Source of the DNA: DALYLB01 sp046154695
GTDB taxonomy: Bacteria; Acidobacteriota; Blastocatellia; RBC074
Direction of reading: 5' to 3'
NCBI GenBank assembly: GCA_046154695.1
Contig: JBJXFI010000098.1
Coordinates: forward strand, 1-18,955
Length of the DNA: 18,955 nt
The notes under the pieces were generated by a model. The model did not search any database, was not told where the DNA came from, and saw only the letters and a program-made list of their open reading frames with translations. The position numbers and the translations under genes are program-made. Below are positions 1 to 8,900 of the stretch, piece by piece (the stretch's first letter is position 1; each line of letters starts with the position of its first letter).

Positions 1-9
1 CGATCTATC

Positions 10-101
10 GCCCCTGCCGGGGCTCGATGGCTTTTCCTGTCAATTCCGGCGGTTACGCTTCGCTTCACCGCCGGCTACCGTCTGGTGTTCCTTCGGAACA
101 C
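10..101. repeat. Cluster of three short palindromes (REP-like)
   Basis: Three perfect stem-loops lie in 92 bases downstream of priA. The first pairs 10-14 with 19-23 (GCCCC/GGGGC, 4-nt loop). The second pairs 46-53 with 67-74 (CCGGCGGT/ACCGCCGG). The third pairs 85-91 with 95-101 (GTGTTCC/GGAACAC, TTC triloop). No reading frame of gene-like quality covers them. The spacing and GC-rich stems resemble extragenic REP/BIME repeats, although the family is not recognised by name. The remainder, 102-163, is plain intergenic sequence before the priA stop; I see nothing else in it. The cluster could also act as a transcription barrier downstream of priA. Confidence 0.6.
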
Positions 102-163
102 AACAATGCGCCGATTGTCCATCAATATTGCGGAATTGTGTCCCACTTTTAATCACACCCGAT

Positions 164-2650
164 TTACATCATATTCACCGGATCGACCTCGACGGTGATC
201 ATCCTGAGGTCGTGGCCGGCCTCCGCGAGGGCGTCCATGGCGGCGTCGAGGGCTTCGCGGGCCTGCCGGCGGTTGCGGGTCTTGATCAGCACCTGCATAC
301 GATGTTCGCCGCGCAGGCGCGAAAGCGGCGCGGGAGCGGGCCCCAGCACGCGCAGGGACTTTTCGGCGTCGGCCTGCTTGATCAGGCGGGCCAGTTCGGA
401 GGCGGCGAACGAGGCCTTCGCGAAATCGGCGTGCCGGATGAGAATGTTGATCAGCGCGACAAGCGGGGGGTAGTGCATGTTGCGGCGAAAGGCGACCTCG
501 TGGTCGTAAAAGCGCTCGTAATCCTGGAGCCGCGCGAATTCCAGGGCGTAATGGTCGGTGTGATAGCTTTGAATGAGGACGCGGCCCGGCTTTTCGCCGC
601 GCCCGGCGCGTCCGGCGACCTGGGTCAGCAGTTGAAAGGTCCGCTCGGCGGCGCGGAAATCGGGCATGCCGAGCCCCGCGTCGACCGAGATCACGCAGAC
701 CAGCGTCACGTTGTGGAAGTCGTGCCCCTTGGCGATCATCTGTGTGCCGACCATCAGGTCGATGTCGCCGCTCGCGAACTCGCCGAGCAGCTTCTCGAAC
801 GCCCCCCGGCGGCGCGTCGTGTCGCGATCCAGCCGCGAGATCCGCAGGTCAGGAAATAGCTCGCGCAGCAGCGCCTCGATCTGCTCCGTCCCCTCGCCGA
901 CATAATGGATATAGGCGCCCTCGCAGGCGGGGCAGGCGCGCGGGATTCGTTCCTGGTGATTGCAGTAATGGCAGATGAGCCGCGCGTCGGCGCGGTGATA
1001 GGTCAGCGCCACGTCGCAGTTCGGGCAGCCGGCGCGATGACCGCAGCTACGGCAGAGCAGAAAGGCCGAGAATCCGCGCCGGTTGAGCAGCGCCAGCGTC
1101 TGCTCGCCGCGCTCGCGATTTTCGCGGATCGCCGCCTTCATCTCGTCCGAGAAGATCTGCTGCTTTCCGTACTTCTCGAATTCCAGCCGCATGTCCACGA
1201 TCCGCACCTCGGCCAGCGCCCGCCCGCCGATCCGTTCCTCCATTCGTATGTAAGTGTATTTCCCGGCGTGCGCGTTGTGGAACGATTCCATCGAGGGAGT
1301 CGCGCTGCCGAGAATGATCACAGCCTCGGCGCGATGGGCGCGCATGATCGCGGTGTCGCGCCCGTGATAGCGGGGCGATTCGTCCTGTTTGTAGGATCCC
1401 TCGTGCTCTTCGTCGACGACGATCAGGCCTATGTTCTCCATCGGCGCGAAGACGGCCGAGCGCGCGCCGATGCAGACCCGGGCTTCGCCCGAGCGCAGCC
1501 GGTTCCATTCGTCGAGCCGCTCCCCTTCCGAGAGCGACGAATGCAGGATCGCGACCGCGCCCCCGAAATGGGCGCGCAGCCGCCGGGCGAACATCGGCGT
1601 CAGCGAGATCTCCGGCACCAGCATCAGCGCGCTCTTGCCCTGTTCGAGCGCCGCGCGCATCGCCCGAATGTAGACCTCGGTCTTGCCGCTTCCCGTCACG
1701 CCGTGAAGCAGAAAGGCGGCGTACTTCTCCTCGTTCAGCCGCGCGGTGATCTGATCGAGCGCCGCCTGCTGCCGGGGCGTCAGCGACAGATCGGCCTCGC
1801 GGCGGTCGCTGTAATGCTTCAGCGGATCCCGCCGGATCTCGCTCATGAAGATTTCGACCCGGCCGCGTTTTTCCAGCGTCCTGAGGACCGACAGGCTGAC
1901 CCCGGCCTCTTCGGTCAACTGCGAGACGAGCACCGGCTCGCCGGCTTCGCGCAGCCGTTCGAGAAGGCCGATCTGCTGCGGATTGAGCGGCTTCGCTCTC
2001 TTCTTTCCGGGCGTTTCGGGCGCTTCGTTTTCTTCCGGGGCGGGCTCGATCAGCCGCACGGCCTGCTGCTGTTTGGGCTTGACCGTCGCCGCCTGGATTT
2101 GCCGGCGGATCGTCACCATGCCGCCGCGCTCGAGTTCGCGGACGATCGCGGGGACGCGCTTTTTGTCGAAGAGCTTGCCGAGCGCGGAGGCGTTCAATTC
2201 GGTCTCCTGCGCCACGAGCGCCAGCGACAGGTATTTCGCCGATTCGGCCTGCGCGGGACTGAGCGACCCGAGCACGCGGCGCCCCTCATCGGTGATCGTC
2301 AGAATCGTCTCGGCCTCGACATTGATTCCCGCCGGCAGGCTCGATTTGATCGTCTCTCCCCACGGCGCGTAATAATAATCGGCGATCCACCGGGTCAGAT
2401 CGAGCATCTCGGGCGTCACGAGCGGCTCGGTTTCGAGCAGCTCCTCGACGTCCCGCACCTCGTATTCGCCCTCGGTCTGGCCCGCCTCTTCGAGCGTCTC
2501 GTGCAGATCGACGATATATCCGGTCAGCAACTGCTTGCCGAACGGCGCGAGCACGCGGCATCCCGGCCGCGCCTCGGCGGCGAAACTGTCGGGAAGACGA
2601 TACGTGAACGTCTGGTGCACATTGAGCGGAATGGCGATTTCGGCAAACAT
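164..2650 (-). CDS. priA: Primosomal replication restart helicase PriA
   Basis: PriA is the cytoplasmic 3'-5' superfamily 2 helicase that recognises stalled forks and reloads the replisome. From the ATG at 2650 the product has 828 residues, slightly longer than E. coli PriA. The N-terminal DNA-binding domain starts MFAEIAIPLNVHQTFTYRLP. Walker A GVTGSGKT is near residues 317-324 and the DEEH Walker B box near 413-416. Eight cysteines in four CxxC pairs (533/536, 542/545, 560/563, 573/576) form the zinc-binding insert. The motif VI sequence QVAGRAGR lies near 677-684. An in-frame TTG at 2686 would add 12 residues, but the family N-terminus begins at the ATG and a promoter-like sequence occupies the TTG region. 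A charged linker around residues 190-230 (KPKQQQ, KKRAKP) is probably flexible. The gene is divergent from the carboxypeptidase gene. Confidence 0.97.
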   Translation of the reverse strand: MFAEIAIPLNVHQTFTYRLPDSFAAEARPGCRVLAPFGKQLLTGYIVDLHETLEEAGQTEGEYEVRDVEELLETEPLVTPEMLDLTRWIADYYYAPWGETIKSSLPAGINVEAETILTITDEGRRVLGSLSPAQAESAKYLSLALVAQETELNASALGKLFDKKRVPAIVRELERGGMVTIRRQIQAATVKPKQQQAVRLIEPAPEENEAPETPGKKRAKPLNPQQIGLLERLREAGEPVLVSQLTEEAGVSLSVLRTLEKRGRVEIFMSEIRRDPLKHYSDRREADLSLTPRQQAALDQITARLNEEKYAAFLLHGVTGSGKTEVYIRAMRAALEQGKSALMLVPEISLTPMFARRLRAHFGGAVAILHSSLSEGERLDEWNRLRSGEARVCIGARSAVFAPMENIGLIVVDEEHEGSYKQDESPRYHGRDTAIMRAHRAEAVIILGSATPSMESFHNAHAGKYTYIRMEERIGGRALAEVRIVDMRLEFEKYGKQQIFSDEMKAAIRENRERGEQTLALLNRRGFSAFLLCRSCGHRAGCPNCDVALTYHRADARLICHYCNHQERIPRACPACEGAYIHYVGEGTEQIEALLRELFPDLRISRLDRDTTRRRGAFEKLLGEFASGDIDLMVGTQMIAKGHDFHNVTLVCVISVDAGLGMPDFRAAERTFQLLTQVAGRAGRGEKPGRVLIQSYHTDHYALEFARLQDYERFYDHEVAFRRNMHYPPLVALINILIRHADFAKASFAASELARLIKQADAEKSLRVLGPAPAPLSRLRGEHRMQVLIKTRNRRQAREALDAAMDALAEAGHDLRMITVEVDPVNMM

Positions 2651-2657
2651 CCCGGCG

Positions 2658-2686
2658 AGCTTAGGCAAGCCCGGCAGTTGAGTCAA
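2658..2686 (-). promoter_or_regulatory. Candidate sigma-70 promoter of priA (leaderless)
   Basis: Read on the minus strand, TTGACT (2686-2681) is followed after exactly 17 bases by TAAGCT (2663-2658). The -35 box matches 5 of 6 consensus bases. The -10 box matches only 3 of 6 but keeps the important first T, A and last T. A start point 6-8 bases downstream falls on about 2652-2650, the A of the priA ATG. No Shine-Dalgarno sequence precedes that ATG. This is a sequence-based inference without experimental support. Confidence 0.4.
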
Positions 2687-2730
2687 GAATGGAGCTGCGT
2701 TACCATCCGCGCCTCATCCGGACATTTAGA

Positions 2731-2978
2731 GGGTGTTTTGAAATTCTTTTGCCTCAACCCGCGAAGCGGGTGGCAGCATATAGCCTGGGGTGAGGCGAAG
2801 CCGGAACCCCAGGAGCGAAAAAAACGGTTTTCAAGCCCGTGAAACGGGCGACAGCGGGCGCTCTGCCGCCCGTTTCACGGGCTTGGGAGCGTTTTCGATG
2901 CGGTCCCGGGGCTTGCGCCCCAGGCTTTATGCTGTCGCCTGCTTCGCAGGCTATACAAATCCCCATTTCAAAACACCC
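2731..2978. mobile_element. 248-bp symmetric palindromic element (MITE/BIME-like)
   Basis: The ends are a perfect 14-bp inverted repeat, GGGTGTTTTGAAAT at 2731-2744 and its complement at 2965-2978. Inside, arms mirror each other: 2782-2790 (AGCCTGGGG) against 2918-2926, with an adjoining near-match of about 11 bases, and a perfect 17-bp pair at 2833-2849 against 2868-2884. Each arm also carries its own hairpins: 2757-2771 (ACCCGC-GAA-GCGGGT), 2784-2813, 2835-2849 (GAA loop), 2868-2882 (TTC loop), 2908-2921 and 2937-2951 (GCCTGC-TTC-GCAGGC). There is no coding potential and no convincing target duplication. It fills most of the 379-bp gap between the divergent priA and carboxypeptidase genes. 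A non-autonomous element or RAYT-type REP doublet is the best explanation; no transposase is in the window. Confidence 0.65.
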
Positions 2979-3029
2979 ACTTAACTCAGACGCTGCGCGA
3001 ATTCGCGGGGCTTTAGCTGAAAGGTGAAC

Positions 3030-5672
3030 ATGTTTCTTCGAAGCGCATTGCTTTGTCTTCTCGCCACGACCGCCTGGGGGCAGCGGCTGGAGTTCTCGCC
3101 GGGCACGCAATATGACGCGGCCATTCCGTCGTTGAAGCAGGTGGCGGGGCACGATTTCGGCGGGCGCGTGACGCCGCCGGAGGAGATCATTCGATACCTG
3201 CGGGCGCTCAACGAGGCGGCGCCGGACCGGACGCGGCTGGTGAAATACGCCGAGACCTGGGAGGGGCGCGCGCTGGTCGCGCTGGTGATCGCGAGCCCGG
3301 AGCGAATGGGGCAGCTCGATGCGATCAAGACGGGGCTGCGGCGGCTGGCCAATCCTTCGGCGCTCGCGGCCTCGGAGGCCGAGCAACTGATCAAGCAGTT
3401 GCCGGTGGTCGTCGTGCTGGCGCACGGCGTGCATGGCAACGAGATCTCGTCGGGCGAGGCGGCCATGGCCGAGGCCTGGCATCTGCTGGCCGCGCGGAAC
3501 GATCCGAACGTCGATCTGATACGCCGCGAGGCGATCGTGATCGTCGATCCGATGCAGAACCCCGAGGGCCGCGCGCGGTTCGTCTTTCAGAACCTGCTCG
3601 GGCAGGCGGCCGCGCCCGACGCCGAGCCCGCCTCGGCCGAACACGATGAGCCATGGCCGGGCGGCCGGTCGAACCACTATCTCTTCGATCTGAACCGCGA
3701 CTGGTTCGCGCAGACCCAGCCCGAGAGCCGGGGGCGTGTGCGGTTTCTGCTCGAATGGATGCCGCACGTCGTCGTCGATCTTCACGAAATGGGCGGCGAT
3801 TCGACCTATTACTTCCCGCCCGCGGCCGATCCGGGCAATCCGCACACGTCGAAATCGCAGGCCGACTGGCTGGCGATCTTCGGCCGGAACAACGCTGCGC
3901 GCTTCGATGAGCGCGGATTCGCCTACTTCAATCGCGAGGTCTTCGACGCGTTCTATCCCGGCTATGGCGTCTCGTGGCCGATGGCGCAGGGCGCGATCGG
4001 CATGACCTTCGAGATGTCTTCGGCGCGGGGGCTGGTTTACCGGCGGCAGGACGAGACGGACCTGACCTATCTGGACGGGGCAGTGCGCCACTTCACCTCG
4101 GGGATGATGACGGCGGCGACGGCCGCGCGAAACCGCGAAAAGATGCTGCGCGATTATCTGGAGTTTCGGCGGAATGCGGGCGCGGGGCCGACGCGGGCCT
4201 ATCTGCTTCCGCCGGGCCTGGATCCCGGCCAGACGGCGCGGCTCGTCCGCACGCTGCTGCTCAACGGCATCGAGGTGCAGCGGACCGAGGAGCCGATTCG
4301 GCTCGATTCGCGCACGGTGCCCGCCGGGGCCTTCCTCGTTCCCCTGCCGCAACCGGCCGGAATGCTCGTTCGCAATCTGCTCGACCCGCAGACGCCGATG
4401 AACGACGAGTTTCTCAAGCTGCAGGAAGAACGGCGGCGGCAGCGGCTGCCGGATCAGATCTACGACATCACCGCCTGGAATATGCCGATGCTCTATGACG
4501 TAGAGTGCCTCGCGGTCGATCGCCCGCTGTCGGTCAGGGCGCAGCCGGTCACGGAGTCCATGCTCGCGCGGGTTGCGGGCGGCGACCTGGCCGATGGTTC
4601 CGCCGATGCCGTTGTCGGATATGCCATCCCCTGGAATGCGACCGGCGCGGCGGCGGCGATCGATGCGCTCAACAGCGGGTTGCGCGCCCGCTTTCTGAGC
4701 CGGTCGTTCACGCTCGGCGGGCGCAGCTTTCCGCGCGGAACCGTCTTTTTCCGCGCCGCCGAGAACCCGGCCGACCTGAGATCGAAGCTCGCCGCGATCG
4801 CCGCCCGGCACCCGGTTGCCGTCGTTCGGCTCGACAGCGCCTTCGTCACCGAGGGCGTCTCGCTCGGCAGCAATCAGGTCGTCGCGGTCAAGTCGCCGAA
4901 GGTGCTGCTCGCGTGGGATGCGCCCGCGTCCAGCCTCTCGGCGGGCTGGGCCCGGTATGTTCTGGAGCGGCGTTACGGGCAGGCCGTGACCGCGGTTCGC
5001 GCCGGTTCCCTCGGCCGCGTCGATCTGCATCGCTATGATGCGCTCGTTCTGCCGGCGGGGACGTACGCGTTCGGCGCCGACACGCTGCGCCGGCTCCGCG
5101 ACTGGATCGGCGCGGGCGGCACACTCATCACGCTCGGCGAGGCCTCCCGCTGGGCCGCGCGCGAAAGCGTCGGCCTGCTCGACACCCGCACCGAACTGCG
5201 CGACGGCTCGCCGGAGACCGAACCCGTCGGCCCCACGGGCGCCACCCGCACCGAGCGGGCCGATGCCGCCAATAAGTCCCCGGACTTTCTGCGCGCCATT
5301 CAACCCCTGCGCGAGCCGCCGGAACTCGTCCCCGGCGCCATCCTGCGCGTCACGCTCGACGACGATCACTGGCTCTCTTCCGGAACCGACGGAGAGATTC
5401 AGGCCATGGCCGAAAGCACGCGCGTCTTCTCCCCCATCAAACTCGATCGCGGACGCAACGTCGGCATCTATGCCGTCAAGGAACGCCTCGCGGCCAGCGG
5501 CCTCGTCTGGGAGATCGCCCTCAATCAACTGCCCCAGAAGGCCTTCCTGATACATCAACCCGTCGGCCGGGGCCACATCATCGCCTTTGCCGAAGACCCC
5601 AACTACCGCGCCTATGCCGAGATGACGCACTTCCTCTTCATCAACGCGATTCTGCTGGGGCCGGCCTATTAA
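3030..5672 (+). CDS. Secreted M14 zinc carboxypeptidase with C-terminal amidotransferase-like domain
   Basis: The 880-residue product starts with a signal peptide (MFLRSALLCLLATTAWGQ), so it acts in the periplasm or outside. The peptidase M14 zinc ligands are visible: HGNE (His135, Glu138) and His252 in VVVDLHEMG. The substrate-binding LNRDW segment is near residue 223 and the catalytic glutamate is Glu328 in IGMTFEMSS. A second domain at about 621-715 (KVLLAWD, YDALVLPAGT, DWIGAGGTLITLG) looks like the type 1 glutamine-amidotransferase/DJ-1 fold that is often fused to large M14 proteins; I see no nucleophile cysteine there. The ATG at 3030 was chosen over the GTG at 3024 because AAGGTGA at 3021-3027 serves as a close Shine-Dalgarno sequence. 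The reaction is removal of C-terminal residues from peptides; the substrate is unknown. The gene converges on the outer-membrane receptor gene. Confidence 0.9.
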   Translation: MFLRSALLCLLATTAWGQRLEFSPGTQYDAAIPSLKQVAGHDFGGRVTPPEEIIRYLRALNEAAPDRTRLVKYAETWEGRALVALVIASPERMGQLDAIKTGLRRLANPSALAASEAEQLIKQLPVVVVLAHGVHGNEISSGEAAMAEAWHLLAARNDPNVDLIRREAIVIVDPMQNPEGRARFVFQNLLGQAAAPDAEPASAEHDEPWPGGRSNHYLFDLNRDWFAQTQPESRGRVRFLLEWMPHVVVDLHEMGGDSTYYFPPAADPGNPHTSKSQADWLAIFGRNNAARFDERGFAYFNREVFDAFYPGYGVSWPMAQGAIGMTFEMSSARGLVYRRQDETDLTYLDGAVRHFTSGMMTAATAARNREKMLRDYLEFRRNAGAGPTRAYLLPPGLDPGQTARLVRTLLLNGIEVQRTEEPIRLDSRTVPAGAFLVPLPQPAGMLVRNLLDPQTPMNDEFLKLQEERRRQRLPDQIYDITAWNMPMLYDVECLAVDRPLSVRAQPVTESMLARVAGGDLADGSADAVVGYAIPWNATGAAAAIDALNSGLRARFLSRSFTLGGRSFPRGTVFFRAAENPADLRSKLAAIAARHPVAVVRLDSAFVTEGVSLGSNQVVAVKSPKVLLAWDAPASSLSAGWARYVLERRYGQAVTAVRAGSLGRVDLHRYDALVLPAGTYAFGADTLRRLRDWIGAGGTLITLGEASRWAARESVGLLDTRTELRDGSPETEPVGPTGATRTERADAANKSPDFLRAIQPLREPPELVPGAILRVTLDDDHWLSSGTDGEIQAMAESTRVFSPIKLDRGRNVGIYAVKERLAASGLVWEIALNQLPQKAFLIHQPVGRGHIIAFAEDPNYRAYAEMTHFLFINAILLGPAY

Positions 5673-5726
5673 CCACGGGGGACACGGGGAGAAGATACAT
5701 TCTCCTCTCCCCGTGTCCCCCGTGGT
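5672..5726. terminator. Strong bidirectional hairpin after the carboxypeptidase gene
   Basis: A perfect 21-bp inverted repeat pairs 5672-5692 with 5706-5726 across a 13-base loop; the left arm begins on the last base of the stop codon. The arms are rich in G and C (core GGGGGACACGGGG). An alternative small stem, GGAGAA/TTCTCC (5688-5693 with 5700-5705), sits at the loop. There is no U tract, so this is not a textbook intrinsic terminator, but its place between convergent genes suits a role in termination or mRNA end protection. A repeat-family copy is the alternative reading. Confidence 0.5.
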
Positions 5727-5780
5727 GTATTCCCTCGTTTGTGGGCGGACTAAATCAGTTCCGACAAGATACGGACACTC

Positions 5781-5879
5781 GAAGAAGAGGACGACGGAAC
5801 AGACGGAAAAAACGGAGCGCAAGGTGGTTCAGCTCCGTTTTTTCCGTGATTTCCGTTTGTTCCGTTTTTCTTCTTCTCC
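5781..5879. repeat. Second palindrome in the convergent intergenic region
   Basis: A perfect 16-bp inverted repeat, ACGGAAAAAACGGAGC at 5803-5818 and its complement at 5832-5847, has a 13-base loop. Flanking similarity extends it imperfectly: GGAACA and GAAGAAG on the left match TGTTCC and CTTCTTC on the right. The right arm repeats a TTCCGTTT-like unit several times. On the plus strand the right arm ends with a TTTTTT run inside the stem and later a TTTTTC run, so it could terminate transcription from either gene. The rest of 5673-5907 (5727-5780 and 5880-5907) shows no other feature. Confidence 0.5.
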
Positions 5880-5907
5880 TCATCGTCCGAAAGTCGCCTG
5901 ACCTGAT

Positions 5908-8900
5908 TTAGAACGTGAACTTCACGGCCAGTTGAAGCTGGCGCGGGTCGCCCACGCCCTGGCGCAGGAAGCCGTCGAAATTGAACAGTCCCGGCGTGAT
6001 CAACGGATTGATCAGATTCCGGTTGTTGAAGGTGTTGAACATCTCGGCCGTCGGGATGATCGCGAAGCGGTCGCCGAACTTGAACGGCCGCGAGATGCGC
6101 CAGTCGAACGAGAAGAATTCGTTCTCCTTGCGGGTCGTGTTGCGATTGGTCGCGGTGCGCGCCCCCGGCGTGATCGGCTGGGCCGAACGGGCCTGAATGC
6201 GCGTGTTTCCCTGAATCCCCCACGGAAGCTCGCCGTAAATCAGGAAGTTGAACTTGTGGCGAATGTCGCGATCCGAGAGGGCGTAATCGAGCTGCAGGTT
6301 TCGGATGTCGAAGGAGCGGTCCGAGAAGGGGTCGCGCTCGTTCGAGTCGTCATCGAGGTCCTTCGACAGCACGTAGTTGCCGTCGAGCTGGAAGCCCCTG
6401 CTCAGCCGCTTGCGGATGCCGACCGTGAAGCCCCGATAGAGCCCCTTGCCCACCGCGCTTGTAACCGCCACTTCATCCAGATAGGGCTGGACGAAGCCCA
6501 GGCGGCCATAGTTGAGAAACCGCGTCAGGTGCACGCCCTTCGAATGCGTGTAGTCGAGATAGAGCGCCGTGTCGGGGGCGATCTGCTGCTCGAACTGCAC
6601 GTTGGCCGTGTAGACGCGCGGATTCCGGTAGTCGCGGCTGAAGACGCGAACGCCCGAGAAGCACGGGAACGGGTTGACGCCCAGCGGCCCGCTGCACGAT
6701 TGGGCCGTCGGCGTGACGACGTTCGGCCACACCGGACCGGGCACGCCCGCCGCGATGATCGACGAATTCAGAAAGATCGTCTGCTGCTGCACGCCGTTGG
6801 TCGTGATCGATCCGACCTGCGAGAGCATGTTCTGCCGCGCGTTGTAAATTCCCCAGCTCGCGCGCAGCACCGACTTGCTGTCGTTCTTGAGATCCCACGC
6901 CAACCCAACGCGCGGCTGGAACATCTTCCACTGATCCGGCAGCGTGCCGTCCGAGGGGAAGCGCGGATCCCTCAGGAAGATGCCATACGCCGTCTTCGAC
7001 CCCTCGACGGTCGGGTTCGGCAGCAGCTGCGCCTCCCAGCGTAGACCCAGTTGGAGGGTGAGTCCCGGGCGCGCCTGATACTTGTCCTGCGCGAAAAGCG
7101 CGAACTCGTCGTTGTTGATGTCCGACGCGCCCGCCGCATCCGTCGCCGGCGCGTTCGGCCCCGCGCCCTGCAGGTAGAGCAGCAGCGGGCCGCCCGTCGC
7201 CGTCGCCCCCGCCGGGCAGGCCGCGCTCGCCGCGACATAGGCTCCGTTCGAGCATCCCTTGATGTTCGGGCCGAAACCCGCGCCCAGGGTCGCCGGGGAC
7301 GCGTACCGCAGGAAGCCCGTCACGCTGTCGAAGATGTACCGGCCCGTGAAGAAGCCGCGGAAGACCTGTGTGTTGTTGCTGCGGACATACTCGCCGCCGA
7401 ACTTGACGTTGTGTCTCCCCGACAGAAACGTGAAGTTGTCCTTGATCTGAAACCGCTGGAAGAGCTCGTCCACCCCCGGCTGCAGGAAGAACGGGCTCCC
7501 GAAACGGAACGTGGTCGCGAAGCCCATCGCCGTGTCCGCCGGGATGTTCGACTGATTGGCCAGCCGCGGGCGATCCTCGCGTGAAAACGTGATGTGAAAC
7601 TCATTCAGTTTCGACGATGAGACCGTCGTGTAGAGGTTGAAGTTGAAGACGTTGATCTTTCCCGTGCCCTCGGTTCCATTGGCCGAGTTGCCGTAGGTGG
7701 GCACATCGAACGTCTCGTTCTCCTTGCGCGAGCGGCTGAAGTTGTAGGAGAAGGCGAGATCGTTCGCCTCGCTCAACTTCCAATCCAGCTTGCCGAGAAA
7801 GGCGGAGGTGTCGATGGGCTTCTTGACCGGCAGCCCCTCGTCCTGCTGCCGCGTGGTCTTGAAGAAATTGATCAGCGCCAGGCGCTGGCAATCGGCGCTG
7901 CCGTTGATCAGCGCCTCGTTGGCCTGAATCGTCGGCGCCTGCACCGAGCACGGCGCCCCGATCGGCACGCTCAGGTTGTTACGCGTCAGGTTTCCCGTGA
8001 TCTGCTCGAACGCGCCGAAGAAGAAGGCCTTCTCCCGCACGATCGGACCGCCGATCGTGCCGCCGAACTGCTCGCGATGAAAGTCCTTCAACGGGTTCCC
8101 GTCGGAGGTGTTCGCCGCCAGCGCTTCCAGGCGCTGAAAGTGGAAGAGGCTTCCGCGCAGGTTGTTCGTCCCCGATTTCGTGATCACATTGACGACGCCG
8201 CCCGCCGTGCGGCCGAATTCCGCCGAGGCTCCCGTCGCGACGACCTGAAACTCCTTGACCGCATCGAGCGTGATATCGATCGCCGCCCGCTGGCCGCCCA
8301 CCTGCTCCCCAAAGAAGCCGTTGTTGTAATCGCCTCCGTCCAGGCTGATGTTGTTGAACACCCCGCGCTGCCCGGCGAAATTGACCACGTCGCCGTCCGG
8401 CCCCTGCGTGATGCTCACCCCCGGCGTCAGCGTGAACAGGTCCAGAAACTTCCGCCCAAGCACCGGCGTGTTGCTCACCGCCGTCTCATTGAGCGTGCTG
8501 CTCGATTCCGTCTTCACGGTGTCGATCGTCGGCGCGCTCGAAATCGTGATCGTCTCCTGCAACGCCGAAATCTTGACCGACAGGTTGAGCGTGATCGCCT
8601 GCCCCACCGTCAACGTCAGGTTCTCCTGCACCAGCTTCGCATATCCCTGCTTCGTCAGCGTCAGGACATATCGCCCCGGCTGCAATTGCAGCAACGTGAA
8701 GCGTCCGTCCGCGTCCGTGCTCGTCGTCCTCGTTACATTCGTCTCCAGGTTCTTCGCTTCGATCGCGGCGCCGGGCACGAATGCCCCGCTCTGATCCGCC
8801 ACTGTGCCCTGGATCACTCCCGTGGTGATCTGTGTCTGTGCCCGCGTCCCCATTGCCAGTATCGCCAACAGCAGCAGGCAACGAACACATTGTCCGGTGA

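Noticed and set aside
905..2842. 645-codon plus-strand open frame opposite priA
   Set aside because: Composition is that of antisense GC-rich sequence (Arg, Asp, Gln, His rich) and PriA on the other strand has all motifs.
2754..5822. 1022-codon minus-strand open frame opposite the carboxypeptidase gene
   Set aside because: It is Arg/Gly/Pro-rich, matches no family, spans the palindromic element and both intergenic regions, and mirrors a convincing M14 gene. It is a byproduct of high GC.
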